Below are positions 55,414-62,693 of a DNA stretch of 64,000 nucleotides, one piece after another. A program made the position numbers and the translations under genes. Position 1 is the first letter of the stretch. Each line of letters opens with the position of its first letter. Under the pieces are notes generated by a model. That model did no database searches. It saw only the letters and a program-made list of their open reading frames with translations, and was not told where the DNA came from. This stretch comes from Sorangium cellulosum (GTDB taxonomy: Bacteria; Myxococcota_A; Polyangia; Polyangiales; Polyangiaceae): positions 3,431,501 through 3,495,500 of the forward strand of contig NZ_CP012670.1 in NCBI RefSeq assembly GCF_004135735.1, read 5' to 3'.

Positions 55414-55784
55414 GGACGAGGGGTGTAGCAGCGCATTGTGACAGCTTGATGGCGATCGCGCGTGGCGCGCGTCGTCCTCGCGGGCGGGGAGCAGCCAGGA
55501 GGAGGCGAAGCGGCGAGAAGAAGGGGGGAGAGCGAAGATCGGAGCGCGCGCGGACAGGCAGGCAGAGCGGAAGCGATCGGGGGCGAGCCGGGCGTCACCG
55601 GGAGGGGAGAGGTGCGGGGGGCGCGCGGCGACGGCAGGACACCGGAGCGACACCGGACGATGCGCGGCGGCAGACGGACGGGAACGACCGAGTCGCGGGC
55701 GCGCGGGCGGACGGGGCGCGCCCGCGCGCGGGCGCGACGCGTGGCGCTTGCATATCTCAGCCTTTTCGCCTAATTGGCCCGCCC
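55414..55784. other. Divergent phoB/ndk intergenic region
   Basis: About 370 bases, purine-rich (GA-rich) on the + strand over 55480-55730. The only clear element is the Pho box at 55438. A weak -10-like CATATCT at 55751 could serve ndk. No gene is supported. Confidence 0.5.
55438..55455 (-). promoter_or_regulatory. Degenerate Pho box upstream of phoB
   Basis: Minus strand: TCGCCAT-CAAG-CTGTCAC. The proximal half is a perfect repeat of the pstS box; the distal half matches 4 of 7 positions. It lies 24 bases before the phoB start, nearly the same as the 25 bases at pstS, supporting autoregulation by PhoB. Confidence 0.6.
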
Positions 55785-56219
55785 ATGGCCCTCGAGCGAA
55801 CCCTCTCAATCATCAAGCCCGATGCGATGGAAAAGAACAAGGCCGGCGCGATCATCGCCCGCCTGCAGGAGGAGGGCTTCACGATCAAAGCGATGAAGCA
55901 CATCCACCTCACCCGCGCGGAGGCCGAAGGCTTCTACGCCGAGCACCGCGAGCGCGGCTTCTTCGACGAGCTGGTGACGTTCATGTCGCGCAGCCCCATC
56001 CTGGTGATGGCGCTCGAGCGCGAGGACGCGGTCGCGAAGTACCGCGAGGTCATCGGCGCCACCGATCCGGCCAAGGCCGCGGCGGGGACGATCCGGAAGC
56101 TGTTCGGGGCGAGCGTCGGCGAGAACGCGGTCCACGGGTCGGACAAGACGTCGACCGCGGCGCGGGAGATCGCCTACTTCTTCGCGGGGTACGAGGTCGC
56201 GCCGAGCGCGACGCCCTGA
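55785..56219 (+). CDS. ndk: Nucleoside diphosphate kinase
   Basis: A 144-residue enzyme that moves the gamma phosphate of NTPs to NDPs through a phospho-His. Signatures are [17 protein letters not shown] (nucleotide site, Lys11), and GENAVHGSD with catalytic His117. Length matches the family. ATG at 55785; the upstream frame is shadow. Its TGA overlaps the next ATG (TGATG), coupling translation. Cytoplasmic. Confidence 0.96.
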   Translation: MALERTLSIIKPDAMEKNKAGAIIARLQEEGFTIKAMKHIHLTRAEAEGFYAEHRERGFFDELVTFMSRSPILVMALEREDAVAKYREVIGATDPAKAAAGTIRKLFGASVGENAVHGSDKTSTAAREIAYFFAGYEVAPSATP

Positions 56220-57088
56220 TGCTCGGCGAGCGGCTCGCGGCTGCGCTCGGCGCGGCGCGGGACGGCGCCGCAGGCATCGAGAGCTTCGCGCACCTGCTCG
56301 GCTCGCGCCGCGTCGGGCCGCGCGGGGTCGCCCTCGCGCTGCCGGAGGTGTGCGAGGGGAGCGCGACGCTCGTCGCGGCCCTCGAGAGCCTGTCCGCGGC
56401 GGTCCGTGACGGCTTCGCCGAGCCGGCCGACCCCGCCGCGGCCGACGCCGCGTGCGCGGTGCTCGGCCACGCGGGCGTCGAGGCCGCGCGCCTGACGGAG
56501 GAGCTGTCGCGCGCCGCGGCGGGCGGCGGCGCGCGCGGGCGCGGCCGCGGAGAGCGCGGCGCCGCCGAGCGCGGCGTCGACGCGCGGCAACGGCTCGCGC
56601 TCGAGGCGTCGGTGCGCAGGACCGCGCGGGAGCTGAGCGGCGCGCTCCGCCTGTCCGAGCTCGTGATCGCGACCCTCGATCTGCGGCCGACGCCGCTCGA
56701 TCTCGTCGACGTGCTCCGCAACTGGAGCGCCGCCCCGGCCGAGGGGCGCCCCGTCGTCCGGCTCATGATCGTCTCCCAGGACAGCCGCGCCAACGAGGTG
56801 GAGGGCGACGTGCGCGCCGTGAGCGGGCTCCTGGAGCTCGCCGTCGGGATGGTGAGCGCCGCCGGCGTCGCGGGCCCCCACCTCTCCGTGTCCCGCCGGC
56901 CGGACGGGCGCTCGACCGTGCGGATCGCGGAGCGCGACCCGCGCGGCGGGGCGTCGGCGGTCGCGCTCGACGTCGTGCTGCGCGACGGCGGCGAGCGAGC
57001 CGCCGCCGTGGCCCGCGTCGTCGCGCGCCGCGCGCGCATCGAGCTCGCCGAAGCGGCCGACGGCCGCGCCGTCACGATGACGTTCTGA
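56219..57088 (+). CDS. Unknown protein coupled to ndk, weakly kinase-like
   Basis: A 289-residue protein of unknown function starting at ATG 56219, overlapping the ndk stop. The first half is helical (LAAALGAARDGAAGIESFAHLL, an Arg/Gly linker, ARQRLALEASVRRTARELSG), and the second half has alternating strands and helices (DLVDVLRNWSAAPAEGRPVV, VSGLLELAVGMVSAAGVAGP, LSVSRRPDGRSTVRIAERD). The order resembles the dimerisation plus ATPase fold of a histidine kinase, but H, N and G boxes are not recognisable, so it may be a degenerate phosphotransferase or only coincidentally similar. No signal or membrane segment. Confidence 0.75.
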   Translation: MLGERLAAALGAARDGAAGIESFAHLLGSRRVGPRGVALALPEVCEGSATLVAALESLSAAVRDGFAEPADPAAADAACAVLGHAGVEAARLTEELSRAAAGGGARGRGRGERGAAERGVDARQRLALEASVRRTARELSGALRLSELVIATLDLRPTPLDLVDVLRNWSAAPAEGRPVVRLMIVSQDSRANEVEGDVRAVSGLLELAVGMVSAAGVAGPHLSVSRRPDGRSTVRIAERDPRGGASAVALDVVLRDGGERAAAVARVVARRARIELAEAADGRAVTMTF

Positions 57089-57125
57089 CGCCGACTGCGC
57101 GCGGTCGTGCTAAAGGCGGCGTCCT

Positions 57126-58001
57126 ATGGCCACCGAAGAACCCCTGAAGTCCCTTGTCGAGGCGGCGTTTCGTGATCGCGAGCTGCTCCGCTCGCCCGCG
57201 CACGAGGCCGCGGTCCTCCGCACGATCGAGCACCTCGATCAAGGTCTGCTCCGCGTCGCCGAGCCTGACAGGACCCCGGAGGCGGGCGGCGGCGAGGCCG
57301 CGTCCTCCGCGGAGGGCGCGCCGCACAAGTGGGTGACGCACGCGTGGATCAAGGAGGCGATCCTCCTCTACTTCGCGCTCCGCGGGATGAGCGTGATGGA
57401 GGCCGGCCCCTTCGAGTTCCACGACAAGATCCCGCTCAAGCGAGGGCTCGACAAGGCGGGCGTGCGCGTCGTGCCCCCGGGGACGGTGCGCTACGGCGCG
57501 TTCCTCGAGCAGGGCGCGATCGTGATGCCCGGCTACGTGAACATCGGCGCCTGGGTCGGCTCGGGATCGATGGTCGACACCTGGGCGACGGTCGGGAGCT
57601 GCGCGCAGATCGGGCGGGGGGTCCACCTCGCCGGCGGCGTGGGCATCGGCGGGGTGCTCGAGCCGCCGGGGGCGCGGCCCGTGATCATCGAGGACGGCGT
57701 GTTCGTGGGCTCGCGCGTGATCGTGGTGGAGGGCGTCGTGGTCGAGGAGGAGGCGGTGCTCGGCGCCGGCGTGGTGCTCACCGCGTCGACGGCGATCCTC
57801 GACGTCACGGGGCCCGAGGTCGTCGAGCACCGCGGCCGGGTGCCGGCGCGGAGCGTGGTGATCCCGGGCACGCGGCCGAAGCGCTTCCCGGCCGGGGAGT
57901 TCCAGATCCCCTGCGCGCTCATCATCGGCAAGCGGAGCGAGGCGACCGATCGCAAGGTCTCGCTGAACGCGGCGCTGCGCGACTTCGCGGTGCCGGTGTG
58001 A
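57126..58001 (+). CDS. dapD: Tetrahydrodipicolinate N-succinyltransferase DapD
   Basis: A 291-residue left-handed beta-helix acyltransferase of the lysine/diaminopimelate pathway, using succinyl-CoA. The N-terminal helical part ends at KWVTHAWIKEAILLYFALRGM; the hexapeptide-repeat domain runs MPGYVNIGAWVGSGSMVDTW, TVGSCAQIGRGVHLAGGVGI and VIIEDGVFVGSRVIVVEGV, ending FPAGEFQIPCALIIGKR. Slightly longer than the E. coli enzyme because of an Ala/Gly linker near residue 55. Its TGA overlaps the dapE GTG. Confidence 0.96.
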   Translation: MATEEPLKSLVEAAFRDRELLRSPAHEAAVLRTIEHLDQGLLRVAEPDRTPEAGGGEAASSAEGAPHKWVTHAWIKEAILLYFALRGMSVMEAGPFEFHDKIPLKRGLDKAGVRVVPPGTVRYGAFLEQGAIVMPGYVNIGAWVGSGSMVDTWATVGSCAQIGRGVHLAGGVGIGGVLEPPGARPVIIEDGVFVGSRVIVVEGVVVEEEAVLGAGVVLTASTAILDVTGPEVVEHRGRVPARSVVIPGTRPKRFPAGEFQIPCALIIGKRSEATDRKVSLNAALRDFAVPV

Positions 58002-59101
58002 TCACGCGGTCCGACCAGGCCGCGGCGGCCGCGACGGGCCTCGCCGAGACGCTGCTCTGGCTGTGCTCGGTCCCGTCGCCCACGGGCGAGGAGGCCGAGC
58101 TCTGCGCCGCGGTGGCGGAGCGGCTCGGGCGGGCCGGGCTCGCCGCGCCGGTGCGCCGCCACGGCGACTCGCTGGTCGTGCCGGTGACGCAGGGCACGGG
58201 GGGGCCGAAGATCGCGCTCGCCGGGCACCTCGACGTGGTGCGCACCTCGCACGACGGGCCGCCGCGGATCGAGGGGGACCGCCTCTACGGCCCCGGCGCG
58301 AGCGACATGAAGTCGGGCCTCGCGCTGATGCTCGACCTCGCCGAGGGGGACCGGCGCGACCTCGCGGGGGTCGATCTGACGCTCGTGTTCTACGCGCGGG
58401 AGGAGGGCCCGTACCTGGAGAACGAGCTCGCGCTGGTCATCGAGCGCGAGCCGGGCCTCCGCGCGCTCGACCTCGCGGTGTGCCTCGAGCCGAGCGACAA
58501 CAAGCTGAGCCTCGGGGCGAGCGGCTCGCTCCACGCGGGGCTGACGTTCCGGGGGCGCACGGCGCACAGCGCGCGGCCGTGGCAAGGCGAGAACGCCATC
58601 TACAAGGCGGGCCCGCTCCTGGTCGAGCTCGCGGCCCTCGCGCCGCGCGAGGTCGAGATCGACGGGCTCGTGTACCGGGCCGTGACGACGGCGACGCTGG
58701 CGCAGGGAGGGCGCGGCCGGAACGTCGTGCCCGACGAGTTCACGATGAACCTGAACCATCGCTTCCCGCCTGGGACGTCGATCCGCGAGGCGCAGCGGGA
58801 CATCGAGGCGCTCGTGGGCGGGCGCGCCGAGATCGCCTGGCGCGATCTGAGCCCGTCGGCCCCGCCGCACGCGTCGCACCCGCTCGTCGTGGCGCTCCGC
58901 GACGCTGGCGTCGCCGCGGTCGAGGCGAAGCAGGCGTGGACCGACGTGGCCCGCTTCGCGGAGCTCGGGGTGCCCGCGGTGAACTTCGGGCCCGGCGAGA
59001 ACGCGCAGGCGCACCAGCGCAACGAGTGGGCGTCGCTGGAGAAGCTGTCGGAGGGCCGCGCGATCCTCCGCCGCTGGCTCTCACGCCTCGGGCCGTCCTG
59101 A
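57998..59101 (+). CDS. dapE: Succinyl-diaminopimelate desuccinylase DapE
   Basis: A 367-residue M20-family zinc hydrolase that removes succinate from N-succinyl-LL-diaminopimelate. Zinc ligands and catalytic residues lie in GHLDVVRTSHDG, YGPGASDMKSGLAL, YAREEGPYLENELAL, VCLEPSDNKLSLGASGSLH and FGPGENAQAHQRNEW. The lid domain (GRTAHSARPWQGENAIYKAG) is complete. GTG at 57998 overlaps the dapD stop. Cytoplasmic; supplies diaminopimelate for peptidoglycan and lysine. Confidence 0.94.
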   Translation: MITRSDQAAAAATGLAETLLWLCSVPSPTGEEAELCAAVAERLGRAGLAAPVRRHGDSLVVPVTQGTGGPKIALAGHLDVVRTSHDGPPRIEGDRLYGPGASDMKSGLALMLDLAEGDRRDLAGVDLTLVFYAREEGPYLENELALVIEREPGLRALDLAVCLEPSDNKLSLGASGSLHAGLTFRGRTAHSARPWQGENAIYKAGPLLVELAALAPREVEIDGLVYRAVTTATLAQGGRGRNVVPDEFTMNLNHRFPPGTSIREAQRDIEALVGGRAEIAWRDLSPSAPPHASHPLVVALRDAGVAAVEAKQAWTDVARFAELGVPAVNFGPGENAQAHQRNEWASLEKLSEGRAILRRWLSRLGPS

Positions 59102-59147
59102 CGGCGCGCGTGCGGGCGCAGCGCGTGCTCGCCGCGCTCGCCGTCAG
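59098..59147. terminator. Inverted repeat enclosing both convergent stop codons
   Basis: CTGACGGCG (59098-59106) and CGCCGTCAG (59139-59147) are perfect 9-bp arms around a 32-nt GC-rich loop. The dapE TGA is in the left arm and the histidine-kinase TGA in the right arm. A bidirectional terminator is plausible. Confidence 0.45.
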
Positions 59148-60132
59148 GGGGCGCGCGCGGCGAGCCCGGGGGCGGCCGGGATGGTGAAGAAGAACGTGGC
59201 GCCCTGGCCGGGCGTGCTCTCCACCCAGATCGTGCCGCCGTGGGCCTCCACGATGCCCTTGGTGACGAAGGCCGAGAGCCCGACGCCCTGGCCCATGGGC
59301 CGGCGGGAGGGCACGTGCGCGCGAAGAGCAGCGCCTGCTGATCCGACGGGATGCCGGGGCCGGTGTCCGAAATCGAGAACCGCGCGTCGGAGCCCGAGGG
59401 CTCCGCGCGCACCGTGATGCGCCCGCCCTTGGGCGTGTAGCGCAGCGCGCTGCCGAGCAGGTTCGCGACGACCTGGACGATGCGCTCCCGGTCGCACGCG
59501 ATGGGGGGCAGGTCGTCCGGCACCTCCTTCGCGATGTCGAGCGGCTTCAGCGCGACCGTCGGCGCCACGAGCTCGATCGCCCGGTCGACGATGGGCGCGA
59601 CGTCGTGCGCGCCCATGCCGACCTTCAGCGAGCCGTTCTCGATGTTCATGGCGTCGACGAGGTCCTGGGCGAGCTGGTTGATCTCGTCCGCGGCGCGGGT
59701 GATCGCGTCGAGCTGCCGCCGCCCCGGGCCGTCCGGCGGGGCGGAGCGCATCAGCATGCGGGCGCTGACGACGATCACGCTCAGCGAGTTCCGGAGGTCA
59801 TGGGAGATGGTCGACACGGTCTCCCGGAGCATGCGCTCGGCCGACGCTGCGCGTCGCTCCAGCTGCCGAATCTGCTCCTCGAGCCGCTCGCGCTCCGCCG
59901 CGTCGCTCCGCGGAGCGCGGCGCTCCACGTCGGTCTTCGATCGTCTGGGCACCCTGGTCCGCAGGGTAGCGGGTCCTGCAGAGCGAGGCCCGCTCGCCGA
60001 CGCGGGCGTCGGGCCTCTGCTGGCCGTGCGCAGGGGCGTCGCGGTGGAGCGCCCACGGAGCGTGCGGCCGTGCGCGGCCTCCGCGCCCTCGGCCGCGGCT
60101 TTCTCGGCTTTCTTTCTCGTCACCCCCGCCAT
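59144..60132 (-). pseudogene. Histidine kinase interrupted by a frameshift
   Basis: The gene starts at ATG 60132 (GAGGGAG about 7 bases upstream). An Arg/Ala/Ser lead and a coiled-coil helix precede His[19 protein letters not shown] with His111. The ATPase begins normally ([20 protein letters not shown] box, [19 protein letters not shown]1 box), but in this frame it then becomes nonsense ([10 protein letters not shown]...). The missing end appears in another frame: [34 protein letters not shown], stop at 59144. One base appears to be missing near 59300-59325. Either it is a true inactivating mutation or a sequencing error. If the frame is restored, a complete soluble kinase of about 330 residues results. 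It follows the 60330 regulator in the same direction. Confidence 0.8.
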
Positions 60133-60329
60133 CCTGGCTCCCTCTTGGCTCTCGGACACCCAGTTAGCCAGAAAGATGGTGCTGGGAATAGTCAGGTGGT
60201 GCCCCAGTCAAGTCCTGGCAACGCGGGAGCACACCTGCGCTGTCCGCGGTCCAGCGCGCCTCCTCTCGGCGCATGTCGTGCGCGCGCGCTCCGCCTCGCC
60301 GATCTTCCGGCGCGGGGAGCCGTGGCGCG

Positions 60330-60773
60330 TCAGGTCGTCCTCTCGGGCTGCGACGACGCGCTGCGTGCCTCGTCGTCCCCTCGCGAGAGGAGGCGGCGAA
60401 TCTCGAGCACGAGCGTGTCCGGCAGACACGGCTTCGTCAGGAAGGCGTCGCAGCCCGCGTCCTTCGCCTCGCGCGAGTGGCCCGCGAGCGTGTGACCGGT
60501 CAGCGCGACGATGGGGATGCGCTTCGTGCGTGGGTCGCTCTTCAGGTGGCGGGTCGCTTCCCAGCCATCGATCTCCGGGAGCGACAGGTCCATCAGGATG
60601 AGATCCGGGATCAGCTCGAAGGCGCGGTCGAGCGCTTCCCGTCCGGTCGCCGCCTCGGCCACGCGGAAGCCCGAGAAGGCCAGGTACTCCGCGAACATCT
60701 CCCGGTTGTCCTGAAAATCGTCCACGACCAGGACGAGCGGCGAGAATGTATTGTCGTCACACTTCACTTCCAT
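60330..60773 (-). CDS. Single-domain response regulator
   Basis: A 147-residue receiver with no output domain. Acidic pocket in VLVVDDFQDN, phospho-acceptor Asp62 in LILMDLSLPEIDG, Thr92 in VALTGHT and Lys114 in AFLTKPCLPD. All functional residues are intact. The ~20-residue tail is polar (GDDEARSASSQPERTT). As a CheY/Spo0F-like relay it presumably accepts phosphate from a nearby kinase, perhaps the frameshifted one downstream. Confidence 0.9.
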   Translation of the reverse strand: MEVKCDDNTFSPLVLVVDDFQDNREMFAEYLAFSGFRVAEAATGREALDRAFELIPDLILMDLSLPEIDGWEATRHLKSDPRTKRIPIVALTGHTLAGHSREAKDAGCDAFLTKPCLPDTLVLEIRRLLSRGDDEARSASSQPERTT

Positions 60774-60988
60774 CCCAGTGAGCCTTTCCGTTCCTCAGCA
60801 ACGCGCCGGCCGGAGCGGCATCGAACGAGTCCGGTGTCGTTCGGCCAGCCTCTGACGCTGCCGATGTAGGGGGCAATCCGCTCGGGTCACGCCACGTTTC
60901 TATACCTTATTGCCGGCCCGGCGCCGGGGGTTTCCCCTCCCGCGCAAGGGCCGCCCTGCAATCGCTCCGCGGCTTATCAGGCCGAGCC
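60774..60988. other. Gap between two response regulator genes
   Basis: 215 bases, less GC-rich than the surroundings (60890-60920 includes TTTCTATACCTTATTG). That AT patch may hold the promoter of the 60330 regulator. No gene seen. Confidence 0.35.
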
Positions 60989-61450
60989 CTACGCACCCTG
61001 GGGAGATCCGTAGGGCGTCCGGCCGCCGACGATCTCGTTGAGCAAGCGGGCGGCGCTGTCCCAGTCGACGGGCTTCACGAGCACGCCGTCGAAGGCCGAG
61101 GCGTTGAGGGCGGCCCGGGCCTCGAGATCGCGACGGCCGGTGCAGGCGAAGATGGCGACGTGCTGGGTCGCCGGATCGGCGCGGAGCGCCTCGGCGACCA
61201 CGAAGCCGTCGATGCCAGGCATTCGCAGATCGCAGAGGATCACGTCCGGCACGTCCTGCGTCGCGAGGAACACGCCGCGCAGACCGCCTGTCGCCCGCTC
61301 GACCTGGAAGCCGTGGGCGGAGAGCGCCGCCTCGGCCATGACGAGGAAATCGGGATCATCGTCCACGATGAGGACCCGTCGCCGCCTCTCGACCACCAGG
61401 GTGTCGTCCTCGTCCTGCTCGGTAGACTCACTGCGCTCTGCCTCGGACAT
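60989..61450 (-). CDS. Single-domain response regulator
   Basis: A 153-residue receiver. ATG at 61450 follows a strong ribosome site (GGAGGAGC). After an acidic lead come RVLIVDDDPDF (acidic pocket), phospho-acceptor Asp74 in VILCDLRMPGIDG, Thr104 in IFACTGR and Lys126 in DGVLVKPVD. No output domain. Divergent from the histidine-kinase-like gene at 61767, with which it probably forms a pair. Confidence 0.9.
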   Translation of the reverse strand: MSEAERSESTEQDEDDTLVVERRRRVLIVDDDPDFLVMAEAALSAHGFQVERATGGLRGVFLATQDVPDVILCDLRMPGIDGFVVAEALRADPATQHVAIFACTGRRDLEARAALNASAFDGVLVKPVDWDSAARLLNEIVGGRTPYGSPQGA

Positions 61451-61766
61451 GCTCCTCCGCTCGCGGATCGGCTGACAGCGCTCTCCAGGGGCTCGGGCCG
61501 TGACGCGCAGGCGGGGAGGGCAGCGGCCTCCCAACCGGCGCCTCTGGAAAGGCTCCCCCGTGTTGGCGGATGTGGAACCTGAGCCCCAGGTACACCTTGT
61601 GCCCAGGTCGCTTATCCGCAACCATCAACCGTCCAGCGCAGAGGGGGTCTGTGCGCGGTGCGTCCCCAGCGTCGAGCGACCGCCGTTTCGGGGCGATCCC
61701 GACGACGGTTGGCTCGCCCGTCTGATGCTCAAGGTCCGCGCTGCTGCATATTCGGAGCAGGCGTCT

Positions 61767-62543
61767 ATGTGGATGAATGACGAATTCTTCGCACGTGTGG
61801 GCCACGATCTGCGCGGCGAGCTGGCGACCATGCTCGCGGGGGTCCACTATCTTCTGCGCTACGAGAAGGGGCTCGGGGCCGGGTCGCGCGACATGCTGGA
61901 GCGCGTGCGGGGCGCCGGCGAGCGGCTGAAGCGGCTGCTCGACGAGTTCGACAACGCCGTCTGGCTCCGCGCCGACCCGAACCGCCCGATGACGATCGCC
62001 CCGTGCGACGCCGCCGAGCTCGCCCGGCAGGCCGCCTCGCACCTCGAGGCGACGGCCGCTTCTCGGGGGGTGCGCATCTCCGTCGAGGACGCCGTGCAGG
62101 ACGGGGAGGCCACCCTGAAGGGGGATCCAGAGCTGCTCCGGATCGCGCTCGAGTACGTGCTCGGCCTCGCCGTCCTGAGATCGCGCGATCGGCCGGTCCA
62201 GATCCGCGTCTCGCGCGCGGCCGACGGGCCCGCGGTGACGTTCGTCGACGAGGCTGGCCCTGTCCCTCCGGAGTCGCTCGCCGGGCTGCTCGATCCGTTC
62301 GGCGAGCGGGCGGCCATCCCGCCCGACCCGGTCGCGCCGCGCCGCCGGGAGCGGCTCGGGCTGGGGCTCGCGATCGCGCGCGGCATCCTCGACGCCCACG
62401 GGGGCGGGCTGACGATCGAGCCCTCGTCCGAGCGCGAGGACGGCGGCGCGCCGGAGTCGGACGCGGGCCGCCCTGCCGCCGGGCTGCGCTTCACGTGCAC
62501 CCTCGGCGGCGTCGACCGAGACCTCCGCCAGAGGCCTGCCTGA
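61767..62543 (+). CDS. Histidine kinase-like protein with degraded ATP site
   Basis: A 258-residue soluble protein. ATG at 61767 (GGAG about 9 bases upstream) is preferred over ATG 61725 and GTG 61500, because the residues before it are Arg/Pro-rich. H box: FFARVGHDLRGELATML (His13). The helical dimerisation part continues to about residue 70. In the ATPase the N box (LLRIALEYVLGLAVLRS) lacks its Asn and the G1 box (VTFVDEAGPVPPESL) lacks DxGxG, but the G2 box GLGLAIARGILDAHGG remains. Autophosphorylation is therefore doubtful; it could act as a phosphotransfer or phosphatase partner for the divergent regulator. No sensor domain or membrane helix. Confidence 0.8.
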   Translation: MWMNDEFFARVGHDLRGELATMLAGVHYLLRYEKGLGAGSRDMLERVRGAGERLKRLLDEFDNAVWLRADPNRPMTIAPCDAAELARQAASHLEATAASRGVRISVEDAVQDGEATLKGDPELLRIALEYVLGLAVLRSRDRPVQIRVSRAADGPAVTFVDEAGPVPPESLAGLLDPFGERAAIPPDPVAPRRRERLGLGLAIARGILDAHGGGLTIEPSSEREDGGAPESDAGRPAAGLRFTCTLGGVDRDLRQRPA

Positions 62544-62693
62544 GGCGCCGGCCGGCGGCTTCGCGACGACGGTCGAGGCGCCTCCGGGGCCCCCACGCGC
62601 GGATCGTGTCGGGTGCCGACTTCGTCTAGGATGGAGCGGGCCGCACGTCGCGAGCGTGCTCCGTCTTCCACCGCCACCGATGAACGCGCCTCG

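Noticed and set aside
55446..55784. Longer N-terminus for Ndk
   Set aside because: 113 extra residues rich in Arg/Gly with no similarity; the family begins at ATG 55785.
54718..55809. 363-residue version of PhoB
   Set aside because: The receiver starts at 55413, and the extra part overlaps ndk and the Pho box.
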